Part shown: positions 7,615 through 14,076 of the stretch, one piece after another
How positions within the stretch are numbered: position 1 is the stretch's first letter
Layout of the letters: every line of letters begins with the position of its first letter
DNA from: a virus
IMG/VR virus record: IMGVR_UViG_3300028392_000321
Span: 1 to 21,894 of that record
Reading direction: 5' to 3' (one strand)
DNA length: 21,894 nt
Position numbers and translations under genes: made by a program
Notes under the pieces: generated by a model
The model's database searches: none
The model's input: only the letters and a program-made list of their open reading frames with translations
Told to the model about the DNA's origin: nothing

Positions 7615-7986
7615 CTAAGCGTTGCCTTCAGTGATCGTAGCTGAAGATATAGCAACATTATCACCTGTTGTTATTAAAGTACTTGAAAGATTAACATTCG
7701 ATGCAGACGTGCCTACGGTTAAACCGCTAACTATTAATGTAGTTCCGTCAGCTTTATAAATGCTTGCGTTAGTCGCAGTTCCTGTAGCGCCTGCTGTACC
7801 TTGAGCAATAGCTGACAAAGTTAGAACCCCGCTTGAAGCCGCGCCTGCAAATGGAGTGCCACAAACGCACTCAACTATTTGAACTGCACCAGCAGTATAA
7901 ATTCTTAACTTAGCCCCGTTACCTGCAAAAGTCGTGATTGCATCAGCTCGGCTATTGCGAAGTGTTGTATTTAATGATACAGCCAT
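7615..7986 (-). CDS. Small virion-associated protein
   Basis: A 123-residue protein beginning MAVSLNTTLRNSRADAITTF. This opening is widespread in small phage proteins found near portal and head genes. The rest is a Thr/Ala/Ser-rich set of beta strands (KLRIYTAGAVQIVEC, SGVLTLSAIAQGTAGATG, ASIYKADGTTLIVSGL), with no membrane segment or catalytic motif. The start overlaps the portal stop (TAATG), so its translation is tied to the portal gene. It is probably a minor structural protein; its exact place in the virion is unknown. Confidence 0.65.
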   Translation of the reverse strand: MAVSLNTTLRNSRADAITTFAGNGAKLRIYTAGAVQIVECVCGTPFAGAASSGVLTLSAIAQGTAGATGTATNASIYKADGTTLIVSGLTVGTSASNVNLSSTLITTGDNVAISSATITEGNA

Positions 7987-10166
7987 TATTGAACTCCAAT
8001 TATTTTACCGTCCGCACCGCGAACAATTTGTTTAGGTTGAGAAAGTTGAGCCATCATTTCAGCATGTTTTTGCATTACCATTTCATTTTGCATAGATGAC
8101 ATTTGAAGCATCTGTGCATAGTTTTGATTTACTGCATCTATAAGCCCTGATAATGCGCTAGTAGGTTGTTCTTCACCAGTTTCGCCCATCTCTATCAAAC
8201 CTTCTTGATCGCGAGCTGCATTTATAGTCATTGATGATTGTTTCAAGCTAGTTTTACTACTCATTTCAGCGATCATAACTCTGGTGTCAGAATCAAGTTG
8301 TGCTTTCCACTGTTCAAACTGTAGTTTCTGCGTTTCAAGTTGTTGTTCAGTTTGAAGTTTAGCTTGTTCCATTTGATTCTTAGCTTGAGCATTTTGAACT
8401 TCTGCTTGCGCCCTAATCATTTCAGGAGTAGGAGGCGGTGGTTGTGGAGGTTGTGCAGCTTTAGCTTTAGCTTGTTGAGTTGCTTGAGCAATATACTGTT
8501 CAAATGAACCTTCAATAGTACGGCCAATCTTAAAGCCCCTAATACCGAACAATAACATTTCACCTAATATTGGAACTAGATCAGGATGTTGTTGACCTAC
8601 TGGTAGTATTTTTTCAAGATATGAACTTACTGAAGTTAAGAACTCAACTCTGTTTGCTTTTTCAGTTTGTTGATCTATCTGTACTAAAGTGTCAGTCTCA
8701 ATATCAATGTTAAAGTTACGCATTGTTTCATTCTTTAGCAACTCAATAGCTGCTTGAACAAACTGAGCGTCAGGCGTACTCATAATGCCTGATATTTTCA
8801 CTAAAGTTTCAGGTTGATATTTAGAACAAATGATTTCTGACTTCATACGTAAAATGTCACGAGCGAATCTGCTCATGTCATCTTTCATATTGTTCAATCT
8901 TAATGATGCAAACTGTGATTTAATTTGTTGAGCTGTAGCAGTTTCAGATGCTACTGATGCTCCACGCATAATATCTGATAGACCGGTAGTTTCGTAAACT
9001 ATTTGCTTACATGATTCACGAGCTACATAAAGTTGTTGTAATGCTTGAGCTACGTCTCTAAGAGGCATAAACTGTACTGCACCTTGAAGACCACCTTTCT
9101 CAACAAATGCTGCCCAGTTCTTAACAGGTATAAGCACCCCGTCATTACCTTCTTTCATTAATCGTTCAATAGCAGGTTCATCAGCAGCATAGATACCCAT
9201 AACCTTCATGGCTTTGGTAAGATGCTTGATTCGACCTGTTAGGTCATCTATTTCGTCTGCTTGATCTTGATACAATAAGAAGTCAGCAACAGGAACTAAA
9301 GAACCTGAAGTAGTTGTAGCAAAATAAGGTTTAGGACAAGGAAAGAAGTTTATCAGTTCTAATGGGTCGTCACGATGATCTAAGACTATATCGTAGTTTT
9401 CTGCTATCCAGTAGACGCATTTTTCTGATTTAGACCAAATTTCCCAAATTTCAGCTTTCTTTAATGATTGAGTAGTTTCTTTCTCGCCATCTTGTCTATC
9501 GGGTGATAAAGTTAATGGGACTAATTTAAATACATCACCAAAACGTTCTTCACCTTCTTCTAAGGACATATAAACGCGTCTAGCTACCCAAGTAACTTCT
9601 TCCCATGTTCTAGCGGGTAGATGGGCAAAATCTTGCCAGTAAACGTAATCTACAGGTGATGTTTCAGATGTTATCTGTTCATATCCTTCTTCTTCATAAC
9701 CTTCACCTACTTCTTCATAATCAGTGATCTGAGGTTCTGTCTCAACTGATTCGATAACTGGTTCGTACCTAATCCAAGCGACACCACGCCCCGGCAACAG
9801 ACGATCATCGACAACATTACTAAGAGTAGCGTGAAAGTCAGGATATTGAGTAATCTCATAAGCTAACACCCTTTCTAATATAGTTGAAGCTACTCGCGCT
9901 GCATCATTCTGGTCATCAAAGCGTCTTGATACTTCAGGATTAGGTGGTTTAGCGTAAATAGCGGGTTTTAATGTCTGTACGTTAGACCAAAAGATATTAA
10001 ACCTAGCATCAGTAGCCTCAACGTCTTTCCGTTCATCGCGGTAGCGTTTAACAACCTTTTCACCACGTTCTGTCCACTTTTTGAACACTTCTTTATAGCG
10101 CGATAGTTCATCGTGCCAAGGCTGTGCTGACTTCTTATCTTCTGATTCTGCCATTTTGACACTCAT
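7986..10166 (-). CDS. Portal protein
   Basis: A 726-residue portal, the ring at one capsid vertex through which DNA is packaged and released. Its length fits P22-like portals. It has the N-terminal PWHDELSRYKEVFKKW and RFNIFWSNVQTLKPAIYAKPP (56-75). An acidic loop (150-165, EEVGEGYEEEGYEQ) follows, and then the family's typical stretch YETTGLSDIMRGASVASETA and TAQQIKSQFASLR (391-423). Residues 572-625 are a poly-Pro run followed by a Gln/Lys/Glu coiled coil, matching the barrel-like tail of P22-type portals. The start is unsettled. ATG at 10166 has no ribosome site; ATG at 10154 (four codons in) has a weak GAG 7 bases upstream and may be the true start. It lies downstream of TerL, as usual. 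Confidence 0.9.
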   Translation of the reverse strand: MSVKMAESEDKKSAQPWHDELSRYKEVFKKWTERGEKVVKRYRDERKDVEATDARFNIFWSNVQTLKPAIYAKPPNPEVSRRFDDQNDAARVASTILERVLAYEITQYPDFHATLSNVVDDRLLPGRGVAWIRYEPVIESVETEPQITDYEEVGEGYEEEGYEQITSETSPVDYVYWQDFAHLPARTWEEVTWVARRVYMSLEEGEERFGDVFKLVPLTLSPDRQDGEKETTQSLKKAEIWEIWSKSEKCVYWIAENYDIVLDHRDDPLELINFFPCPKPYFATTTSGSLVPVADFLLYQDQADEIDDLTGRIKHLTKAMKVMGIYAADEPAIERLMKEGNDGVLIPVKNWAAFVEKGGLQGAVQFMPLRDVAQALQQLYVARESCKQIVYETTGLSDIMRGASVASETATAQQIKSQFASLRLNNMKDDMSRFARDILRMKSEIICSKYQPETLVKISGIMSTPDAQFVQAAIELLKNETMRNFNIDIETDTLVQIDQQTEKANRVEFLTSVSSYLEKILPVGQQHPDLVPILGEMLLFGIRGFKIGRTIEGSFEQYIAQATQQAKAKAAQPPQPPPPTPEMIRAQAEVQNAQAKNQMEQAKLQTEQQLETQKLQFEQWKAQLDSDTRVMIAEMSSKTSLKQSSMTINAARDQEGLIEMGETGEEQPTSALSGLIDAVNQNYAQMLQMSSMQNEMVMQKHAEMMAQLSQPKQIVRGADGKIIGVQ

Positions 10167-10193
10167 TTATAAAGGTTTAGAGGGATTATAACA

Positions 10194-11495
10194 TTAAATT
10201 CGCTTTTTCAATGCTTTTGTGCTTGTTTCCCATAATTCATTCAAAGTTTGCTCTTGCCAATACTTAGCCTTCTTAACTTTAGGCTCTGGCCGCTGTTCAC
10301 GCCATGCTAATGCCATGTATCTAAATGCGTCTGAAAAATGGCTTGTCCAGTCATGTTTTGGACGGTCATTAAACACTTTCTTATCCAGATTATACTCACG
10401 TTGGTATTGTGTTAGCGCTTCCATTCCTTCTTTACACTTAGGATCAAACCAACAATCAGCCAAAGTCAGACGTGCTGCTTGTATCCCATCCATCAGACTT
10501 ACGCTTGGTACAATCCTTGGTCGCCATCCTAATGATCTAAACTGTTCTTCTATAGATCGCCCAGTTTGTAAGCTTTTAGCCTTAGCATCATGGGGTAAAT
10601 ACAACCATTCACCATAATCATAGCCTCTACCTTTGAGAATCTCATGATAATGACTGATAGGCATACCACTATTACTGTAACAGTCAATTACTCTTAGTTC
10701 TTTACCGACTACTTGATACCACCATATAGCTGTATCATCACTCCATCCTAAATCGAGTGCAGCATACGTCTTTAATGAGCGATCATAACATGGTTTCACT
10801 CGCCCAGCTTCAGCTAATTCATACATTTCCTTACCATATATAGCTCCCGGTATAGCTGCATCGAAATTACACTCCATTTCCTGTAGCCATGCGTCTTCAC
10901 TTAGTTCATTCTTCAGTTCAGCTAGTTCTTCTGCATCAAGTAATCCTGATTCAGAAGCCTTCAGTATTAATGTAAAGCAATTCGGGTCTTGTTTCCCTGC
11001 TTCATACCGTTCATAAAAGGCGTTCTTTCCTTTCGGTGTTCCGATGATGATAGCCCAGCCTTTTCTATCAGCTAATGCAGGTCTAATTACATACGCCCAC
11101 ACCGATGACTTCCAATCACCATATTCATCCGCGATAATTCCATCAAAATATAGCCCACGTAATCTATCAGGATTGTCAGCACCAAACAGTTGTAGTCTTG
11201 CGCCATTAGGAAAGTCTAATCTTAACTCAGATTCATTCACCTTTATATTAGGTATAGGTTTAGTGAAGGTTTTACAGTAATCCCATATCACCTGCTTGGC
11301 TTGGGAGTAATAAGGACAGATGTAGCCATAGCGCCCATCACCAGACACATCCTGACAGGCAGCTCTTATAAGCTCGTTGATGCACGATACTGACTTACCT
11401 GCCCGTCTATGAGCCACTACGACTGCCCAACGCTCCTTGCGGTTGTGAAGGGGCTTAAATACATCTCTTGGTCTGTAGGGTAAGACTACTTTCAT
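10194..11495 (-). CDS. terL: Terminase large subunit
   Basis: A 433-residue packaging motor: an N-terminal ATPase and C-terminal RNase H-like nuclease that cuts concatemeric DNA and pumps it through the portal. Walker A is AHRRAGKS (28-35), Walker B is GIIADEYGD with D123 and E124, and the coupling motif is IIGTPKG (150-156). The nuclease acids are D248 in AALDLGWSDDT, D303 in LPHDAK and D389 in HFSDAFRY. All catalytic parts are present, so it should be active. The start has a good AAGGA ribosome site. It follows TerS by about 20 bases and precedes the portal gene. The cutting strategy (headful, cos or repeats) cannot be decided from this sequence. Confidence 0.95.
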   Translation of the reverse strand: MKVVLPYRPRDVFKPLHNRKERWAVVVAHRRAGKSVSCINELIRAACQDVSGDGRYGYICPYYSQAKQVIWDYCKTFTKPIPNIKVNESELRLDFPNGARLQLFGADNPDRLRGLYFDGIIADEYGDWKSSVWAYVIRPALADRKGWAIIIGTPKGKNAFYERYEAGKQDPNCFTLILKASESGLLDAEELAELKNELSEDAWLQEMECNFDAAIPGAIYGKEMYELAEAGRVKPCYDRSLKTYAALDLGWSDDTAIWWYQVVGKELRVIDCYSNSGMPISHYHEILKGRGYDYGEWLYLPHDAKAKSLQTGRSIEEQFRSLGWRPRIVPSVSLMDGIQAARLTLADCWFDPKCKEGMEALTQYQREYNLDKKVFNDRPKHDWTSHFSDAFRYMALAWREQRPEPKVKKAKYWQEQTLNELWETSTKALKKRI

Positions 11496-11516
11496 TATAT
11501 TATCCTTAACATCTGG

Positions 11517-11894
11517 TTATTCTTCCCAACCTATAACTAAATTCATAGCTGAACCATCAGCGTTCGTCAGTCCTACCGCTACTCTCGTTGACTCCTTAGC
11601 CGTAGCCCAACCATGTGAGTGTTGCAATATCGCTAGCGCTGCTTTAGAGTCTCCGTTTCTAGCGGCATCTCTTAGTTGAGTTGACGCTTCCACTTCTGCG
11701 TCAGCAGCGCCCTTCATTGCGGCTAGTTCTACAGTAGGGTCTAACTGACACAGTTGCCGATACTCGGAGGGTAACATCCCTGATGCTAAGGCAAGCTTGT
11801 CACCTTTCAATCCGAGTTTAGCAGATTCATACACTTGAGTTAGACGCGCCTCTGTAGCTTGGAGTTCGCGAGGAGAATAAGGAAAGGAAATCAT
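11517..11894 (-). CDS. Probable terminase small subunit
   Basis: A 125-residue, mostly helical protein directly upstream of TerL, where the DNA-recognising small subunit normally lies. Residues about 11-60 (ELQATEARLTQVYESAKLGLKGDKLALASGMLP) can form the N-terminal HTH-like bundle. The stretch AEVEASTQLRDAARNGDSKAALAILQHSHGW (about 66-96) resembles the oligomerisation helices of phage terminase small subunits. The C-terminus is short and hydrophobic. It is the first gene of the leftward module, so its promoter should lie in 11895-12646. Ribosome site is weak (GGTG). The function is inferred mainly from position. Confidence 0.7.
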   Translation of the reverse strand: MISFPYSPRELQATEARLTQVYESAKLGLKGDKLALASGMLPSEYRQLCQLDPTVELAAMKGAADAEVEASTQLRDAARNGDSKAALAILQHSHGWATAKESTRVAVGLTNADGSAMNLVIGWEE

Positions 11895-11924
11895 AAAGCA
11901 CCAGTCGTGGTTAGTTTAGTTTGT

Positions 11925-11953
11925 AGCCTAACACATTTATCTATGTAAAACAA
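11925..11953 (-). promoter_or_regulatory. Candidate promoter for the leftward structural module
   Basis: On the minus strand TTGTTT (11948-11953) and TAGGCT (11925-11930) are spaced by 17 bases, with TGT directly before the -10 (an extended -10). It would start transcription about 25-30 bases ahead of the TerS ATG. Match to sigma-70 consensus is modest. Confidence 0.3.
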
Positions 11954-11993
11954 TCCTTAACCTTTTAAATTTTTCTCAAAAAAAATTTCAAAA

Positions 11994-12034
11994 TTCTAAA
12001 AGATTTACAAAATTAAATTTCTAAAAGATTTACA
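11994..12034. repeat. 16-base direct repeat in A/T-rich DNA
   Basis: TTCTAAAAGATTTACA occurs at 11994-12009 and again at 12019-12034, exactly, at a 25-base period. The surrounding sequence is nearly all A and T with runs of A on one strand. It may be a protein site pair or part of a DNA-unwinding segment. Confidence 0.85.
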
Positions 12035-12040
12035 TATATA

Positions 12041-12113
12041 GCCCCGCCACCGCTCACGCAGGTAACCCCCCCAACCGACCAACCGACCGATTTAAGCCCC
12101 CACCCCAAAGCCT
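12041..12113. other. C-rich tract (G-rich on the minus strand)
   Basis: The plus strand has runs of C (CCCC, a run of seven C, CCCCC, CCCC) and the tandem unit CCAACCGA twice (12071-12086) followed by CCGA, and hardly any G in its second half. The minus strand reads GGTCGGTTGGTCGGTTGG, five G pairs with 2-base loops, followed by seven G's. Such a strand can fold into a two-layer G-quadruplex. The composition contrasts sharply with the AT-rich DNA on both sides. Confidence 0.6.
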
Positions 12114-12174
12114 TTAAGAATCAATAACTTACAAACAGGCACAAGCTGCAAGCCACGAGTAGTAAGGGCTGAAC

Positions 12175-12208
12175 GCATAAGGCCGGCAAGGTGTGAGCAT
12201 AAGGCCGG
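12175..12208. repeat. 12-base direct repeat GCATAAGGCCGG
   Basis: Exact copies lie at 12175-12186 and 12197-12208, 22 bases apart (about two helical turns), each preceded by a GA/GC-containing stretch. This spacing would place two bound proteins on the same face of DNA. Confidence 0.8.
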
Positions 12209-12212
12209 TGAC

Positions 12213-12380
12213 TGTATGCAATGTCAGCAATGTTAGCTATCAATAATAATTGAAACTATACATTGGAACGTTAAGCGCTCGGCTTAATATGTCAGCATTG
12301 TTAGCTATTCTTTTTTAATAGCTAACATTGCTAACATTTAGCATCAAATTAAAAATGTATGCAATGTCAGCAATGTTAGC
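12213..12380. repeat. 25-base exact direct repeat
   Basis: The 25 bases at 12213-12237 recur exactly at 12356-12380. Each copy begins TGTATGC and then carries two tandem 9-base iterons, AATGTCAGC and AATGTTAGC. The exact identity over 25 bases inside a diverging repeat region suggests that the whole unit is the functional site or that the duplication is recent. Confidence 0.9.
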
Positions 12381-12568
12381 GCCTGTTTCAAACTACCTGG
12401 CGGTGGGACATTATTCTTTTACATATATATATATACTTTAAAACTAAATATAATATCTAATAGCTAACATTACTAACAAATAGCCTCAAGCCTCGCCATT
12501 GCTAGCCTAAGACGTATGTAATCACACCTATTTTTGATAGCTAACATTTAACAAACATTACTAACAAA
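12220..12568. repeat. 9-base iterons (AATGTYAGC) in six tandem clusters
   Basis: Forward pairs lie at 12220-12237, 12288-12305 and 12363-12380. A perfect reverse pair, GCTAACATT twice, is at 12321-12338. Reverse clusters GCTAACATT-ACTAACAAA lie at 12463-12480, and a looser one at 12540-12568. A further single GCTAACATT lies at 13020-13028 inside a small gene. Each cluster is two head-to-tail 9-mers, so a dimeric or cooperatively binding protein is expected. The copies are seen directly; binding is inferred. Confidence 0.8.
12290..12336. repeat. Large imperfect palindrome (20-base arms)
   Basis: Arms 12290-12309 and 12317-12336 are complementary at 18 of 20 positions around a 7-base T-rich loop; the ten pairs next to the loop (GTTAGCTATT / AATAGCTAAC) are perfect. 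It joins a forward and a reverse iteron pair. It could form a cruciform or an RNA hairpin. Without a clean T-run after the stem on either strand it does not read as an ordinary terminator. Confidence 0.8.
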
Positions 12569-12646
12569 ATTATTGTAAGAGAATCGCTTGCAATGATTAG
12601 CGAAAGCTGTTGTAATGGTCACGAAATTAAAAACAAGGGGGATAAA

Positions 12647-12832
12647 ATGATTAAAGATAGAAAATACGTAGTAATAAATGAAATGACTGGAACTAGTGCA
12701 AGCTTTAGTAAAACACGTCCGGCTTTAGAATGGGGACAAAAATTGTCACAATTGCAAAACACGCGTTTTAAGGTTATGCGTAAAGGCTTTTATTTTGGCA
12801 CGTTTGACAATGGTATATTAGATATTAAATAA
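12647..12832 (+). CDS. Small unknown protein, 61 residues
   Basis: First gene of the plus-strand mini-operon. The ATG at 12647 was chosen over an in-frame ATG at 12593 because AAGGGGG, a strong ribosome site, lies 5-10 bases before it. The protein starts MIKDRKYVVINEMTG and has a pattern of alternating strands and one helix (TRPALEWGQKLSQLQNTRF), ending in KGFYFGTFDNGILDIK. It is basic and has no membrane segment or cysteines. Size and charge would suit a small DNA- or protein-binding regulator, but no family was recognised. Confidence 0.55.
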   Translation: MIKDRKYVVINEMTGTSASFSKTRPALEWGQKLSQLQNTRFKVMRKGFYFGTFDNGILDIK

Positions 12833-12878
12833 CTCAATCAAGGCCGCCTTTTAATACATTAAACTAGGATAATATAAA

Positions 12879-13043
12879 ATGAAACAAACTATAAGAACAT
12901 TCAACGCCTATTTATTACTACCATTAATGATGTTAACCGGTTTTAGGTTTTCTAAACACTACCGATGGAACACAACAAAATATCATGCTTTTATATATAG
13001 CGTCGTCGATGTTGTATCAGCTAACATTAAAGCGGACCTTTAA
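12879..13043 (+). CDS. Small unknown protein, 54 residues
   Basis: A short frame with AGGA 9 bases upstream of its ATG, ending 2 bases before the next start (TAATTATG), which suggests coupled translation. The product starts MKQTIRTFNAYLLLPLMMLTG, with a hydrophobic stretch at about 9-21 that could be a weak membrane anchor. A basic and aromatic part (RFSKHYRWNTTKYH) follows. The last 15 codons contain an iteron-like GCTAACATT (13020-13028), so coding and control sequence may overlap. The function is unknown. Confidence 0.5.
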   Translation: MKQTIRTFNAYLLLPLMMLTGFRFSKHYRWNTTKYHAFIYSVVDVVSANIKADL

Positions 13044-13045
13044 TT

Positions 13046-13270
13046 ATGAAATATCAAACTGCAGAAAAGATTATCAATAAGTTAAGAGTTGGCCAAGTCG
13101 TTAAGCTTAAAAAACATAAGTATGGCGGATTACCTAGTGTTACTTGGTGCATGTTATGTAGCGTATTTTTTGATACTGGTAGTAGTAAGGCAAGTTATGA
13201 ACATATAAATGATAATCAGATAATGATATATAAAGATTGTTTGGCTATTGGCGTTGCGGAGTTATATTAA
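13046..13270 (+). CDS. Small unknown protein, 74 residues
   Basis: Starts 2 bases after the previous gene's stop. The product MKYQTAEKIINKLRVGQVVKL has a short N-terminal helix, then a likely small beta barrel (GQVVKLKKH, VTWCMLCSVFF, NQIMIYKDCLAIGVAEL), with three cysteines (CMLC and DC) and a basic patch. The layout of helix followed by a small barrel would suit a nucleic-acid-binding or inhibitor protein, but there is no recognisable family. Its end lies 1 base before the next gene's ATG, so the genes form one translational unit. Confidence 0.55.
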   Translation: MKYQTAEKIINKLRVGQVVKLKKHKYGGLPSVTWCMLCSVFFDTGSSKASYEHINDNQIMIYKDCLAIGVAELY

Positions 13271-13271
13271 A

Positions 13272-13985
13272 ATGATACCTTTAAATAATGATTATTATCA
13301 TTTAACTTTAATTAGTAAGAACAAAAAAACCGGGCCAATGGCGGTTTCAACGTCGCCTAAAAAAACATGCCCGGATAATTGCCCTTTAAAAAGTGATGGA
13401 TGCTTTGCGGATAGTGGGCCGATCCAATTACACTGGCAGCAATTGTCATTAGGTAACCGCGGGGTATTGTTTGATGATTTTCTATTACAAGTTGGCGCGC
13501 TAAGAAAAGGAGTAGAATATAGGCATAATCAAGCCGGTGACATGCCTAAAAAACCAGGTACTACTAGCACCATAGATGCACCAAAATTAAAGCAGCTCAC
13601 TAATGTCATTAATAAAAGAAAATTAAAGGCTTTCGGATATACTCATTATCCGGTTATAGACAATAAAGAAAATAGCGACGCTATAAAATATGCCAATGAT
13701 AACGGATTTGCTGTTAACTTAAGCGCTAATAATGTTAGTGATGTTGATACCTTGCTAGAACTAAATATAGCGCCGGTAGCGGTTATCATGCGCGCCAATG
13801 CTAAAAAAGTCAGCTACACTGAAAAGGGCAATAAAATAGTTATATGCCCGGCTCAAACTAATGAGAAAACAGCATGTATTGATTGTATGTTGTGCGCAAA
13901 ACCGGATAGAAAATTCTCTATAGGTTTTTATCCTCATGGAACAACGGCCAAAAAAGCGGCTATTTCAACTAATAATATAATTTAA
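13272..13985 (+). CDS. Cysteine-rich phage protein of uncharacterised family (radical-SAM-like pattern)
   Basis: A 237-residue protein. The ATG at 13272 was preferred to an in-frame TTG at 13248. It has the signature of a widespread, uncharacterised phage/plasmid family: KNKKTGPMAVSTSPKKTCP, C33-x3-C37-x6-C44 in CPDNCPLKSDGC, then FADSGP, a middle with GYTHYP (122-127) and VNLSANNVSDVDTLLEL (148-164), and a C-terminal cluster C192, C202, C205, C208 (CPAQ, CIDCMLC) followed by GFYPHGTTAKKAA. Two cysteine clusters around an alternating strand-helix core look like a metal- or Fe-S-binding TIM-barrel protein, possibly related to radical SAM enzymes. That last point is inference, since C-x3-C-x6-C is not the classical C-x3-C-x2-C motif. 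It lies in the plus-strand island between structural and replication modules. Confidence 0.65.
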   Translation: MIPLNNDYYHLTLISKNKKTGPMAVSTSPKKTCPDNCPLKSDGCFADSGPIQLHWQQLSLGNRGVLFDDFLLQVGALRKGVEYRHNQAGDMPKKPGTTSTIDAPKLKQLTNVINKRKLKAFGYTHYPVIDNKENSDAIKYANDNGFAVNLSANNVSDVDTLLELNIAPVAVIMRANAKKVSYTEKGNKIVICPAQTNEKTACIDCMLCAKPDRKFSIGFYPHGTTAKKAAISTNNII

Positions 13986-13986
13986 T

Positions 13987-14076
13987 ATGAAAATAATTGA
14001 TGAAATAACTTTGATTTTACTTAACTTATTTGTTGCGGCCGTTATTGTAGCCGCTCTTTTTTGGATCCCGTTGTGA
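13987..14076 (+). CDS. Candidate 29-residue membrane peptide
   Basis: A very short frame starting 1 base after the preceding stop (TAATATG). The product MKIIDEITLILLNLFVAAVI is followed by VAALFWIPL: a charged start of six residues and then about 20 hydrophobic residues ending in Trp-Ile-Pro, a clean single membrane span. It lacks a strong ribosome site of its own, so it would depend on re-initiation. Existence is inferred from the span's clean pattern and the tight spacing; a holin-like, toxin-like or membrane-tether role cannot be told apart. Confidence 0.4.
   Translation: MKIIDEITLILLNLFVAAVIVAALFWIPL

Larger units (their letters stand above)
11895..12646. other. Repeat-rich intergenic region (candidate origin / master control region)
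   Basis: About 750 bases between the leftward terminase gene and the rightward mini-operon. No convincing reading frame was seen on either strand. From left to right it holds: an A/T-rich stretch with a 16-base direct repeat; a strongly C-rich tract; a 12-base direct repeat; six clusters of 9-base iterons in both orientations; a large imperfect palindrome; and a TATATATATATA-containing AT-rich segment (12417-12462). Iterons beside an AT-rich stretch at a divergent gene junction is the arrangement of many phage and plasmid origins, and also of operator regions. No initiator or repressor gene for these repeats is visible here. Confidence 0.7.

Noticed and set aside
9968-10162. 64-residue minus-strand frame inside the portal gene
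   Set aside because: It is an alternative frame of the portal coding sequence without its own ribosome site.
10180-10200. TATAAT-containing promoter between terminase and portal genes
   Set aside because: A TTATAAT sequence is present on the minus strand but no fitting -35 was found, and the gap between the genes is only 27 bases.
10219-10617. 132-residue plus-strand frame opposite the terminase gene
   Set aside because: It lies antisense inside the well-supported large terminase gene, has no ribosome site and no domain-like pattern; it is a shadow frame.
12271-12287. Small hairpin TTAAGC / GCTTAA in the intergenic region
   Set aside because: Six-pair stem with no T-run and no link to the iterons; likely chance in such sequence.
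12290-12336. The large palindrome as a rho-independent terminator
   Set aside because: No run of T follows the stem on either strand, and the stem is AT-rich at the loop; repeats for protein binding explain it better.
12220-12568. CRISPR array
   Set aside because: Repeats are only 9 bases, occur in both orientations and have irregular spacing, with no uniform spacers and no cas genes.
12593-12646. Longer start (ATG at 12593) for the first island gene
   Set aside because: No ribosome site before 12593, whereas AAGGGGG stands at the right distance from the in-frame ATG at 12647.
12839-12858. Terminator after the first island gene (AAGG-CCG-CCTT then TTTT)
   Set aside because: The stem is only four pairs with a three-base loop; too weak to call, although slight attenuation is possible.
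13248-13271. TTG start at 13248 for the cysteine-rich protein
   Set aside because: It would overlap the previous gene by 23 bases without a clear ribosome site; the ATG at 13272 fits the family start and the one-base spacing.
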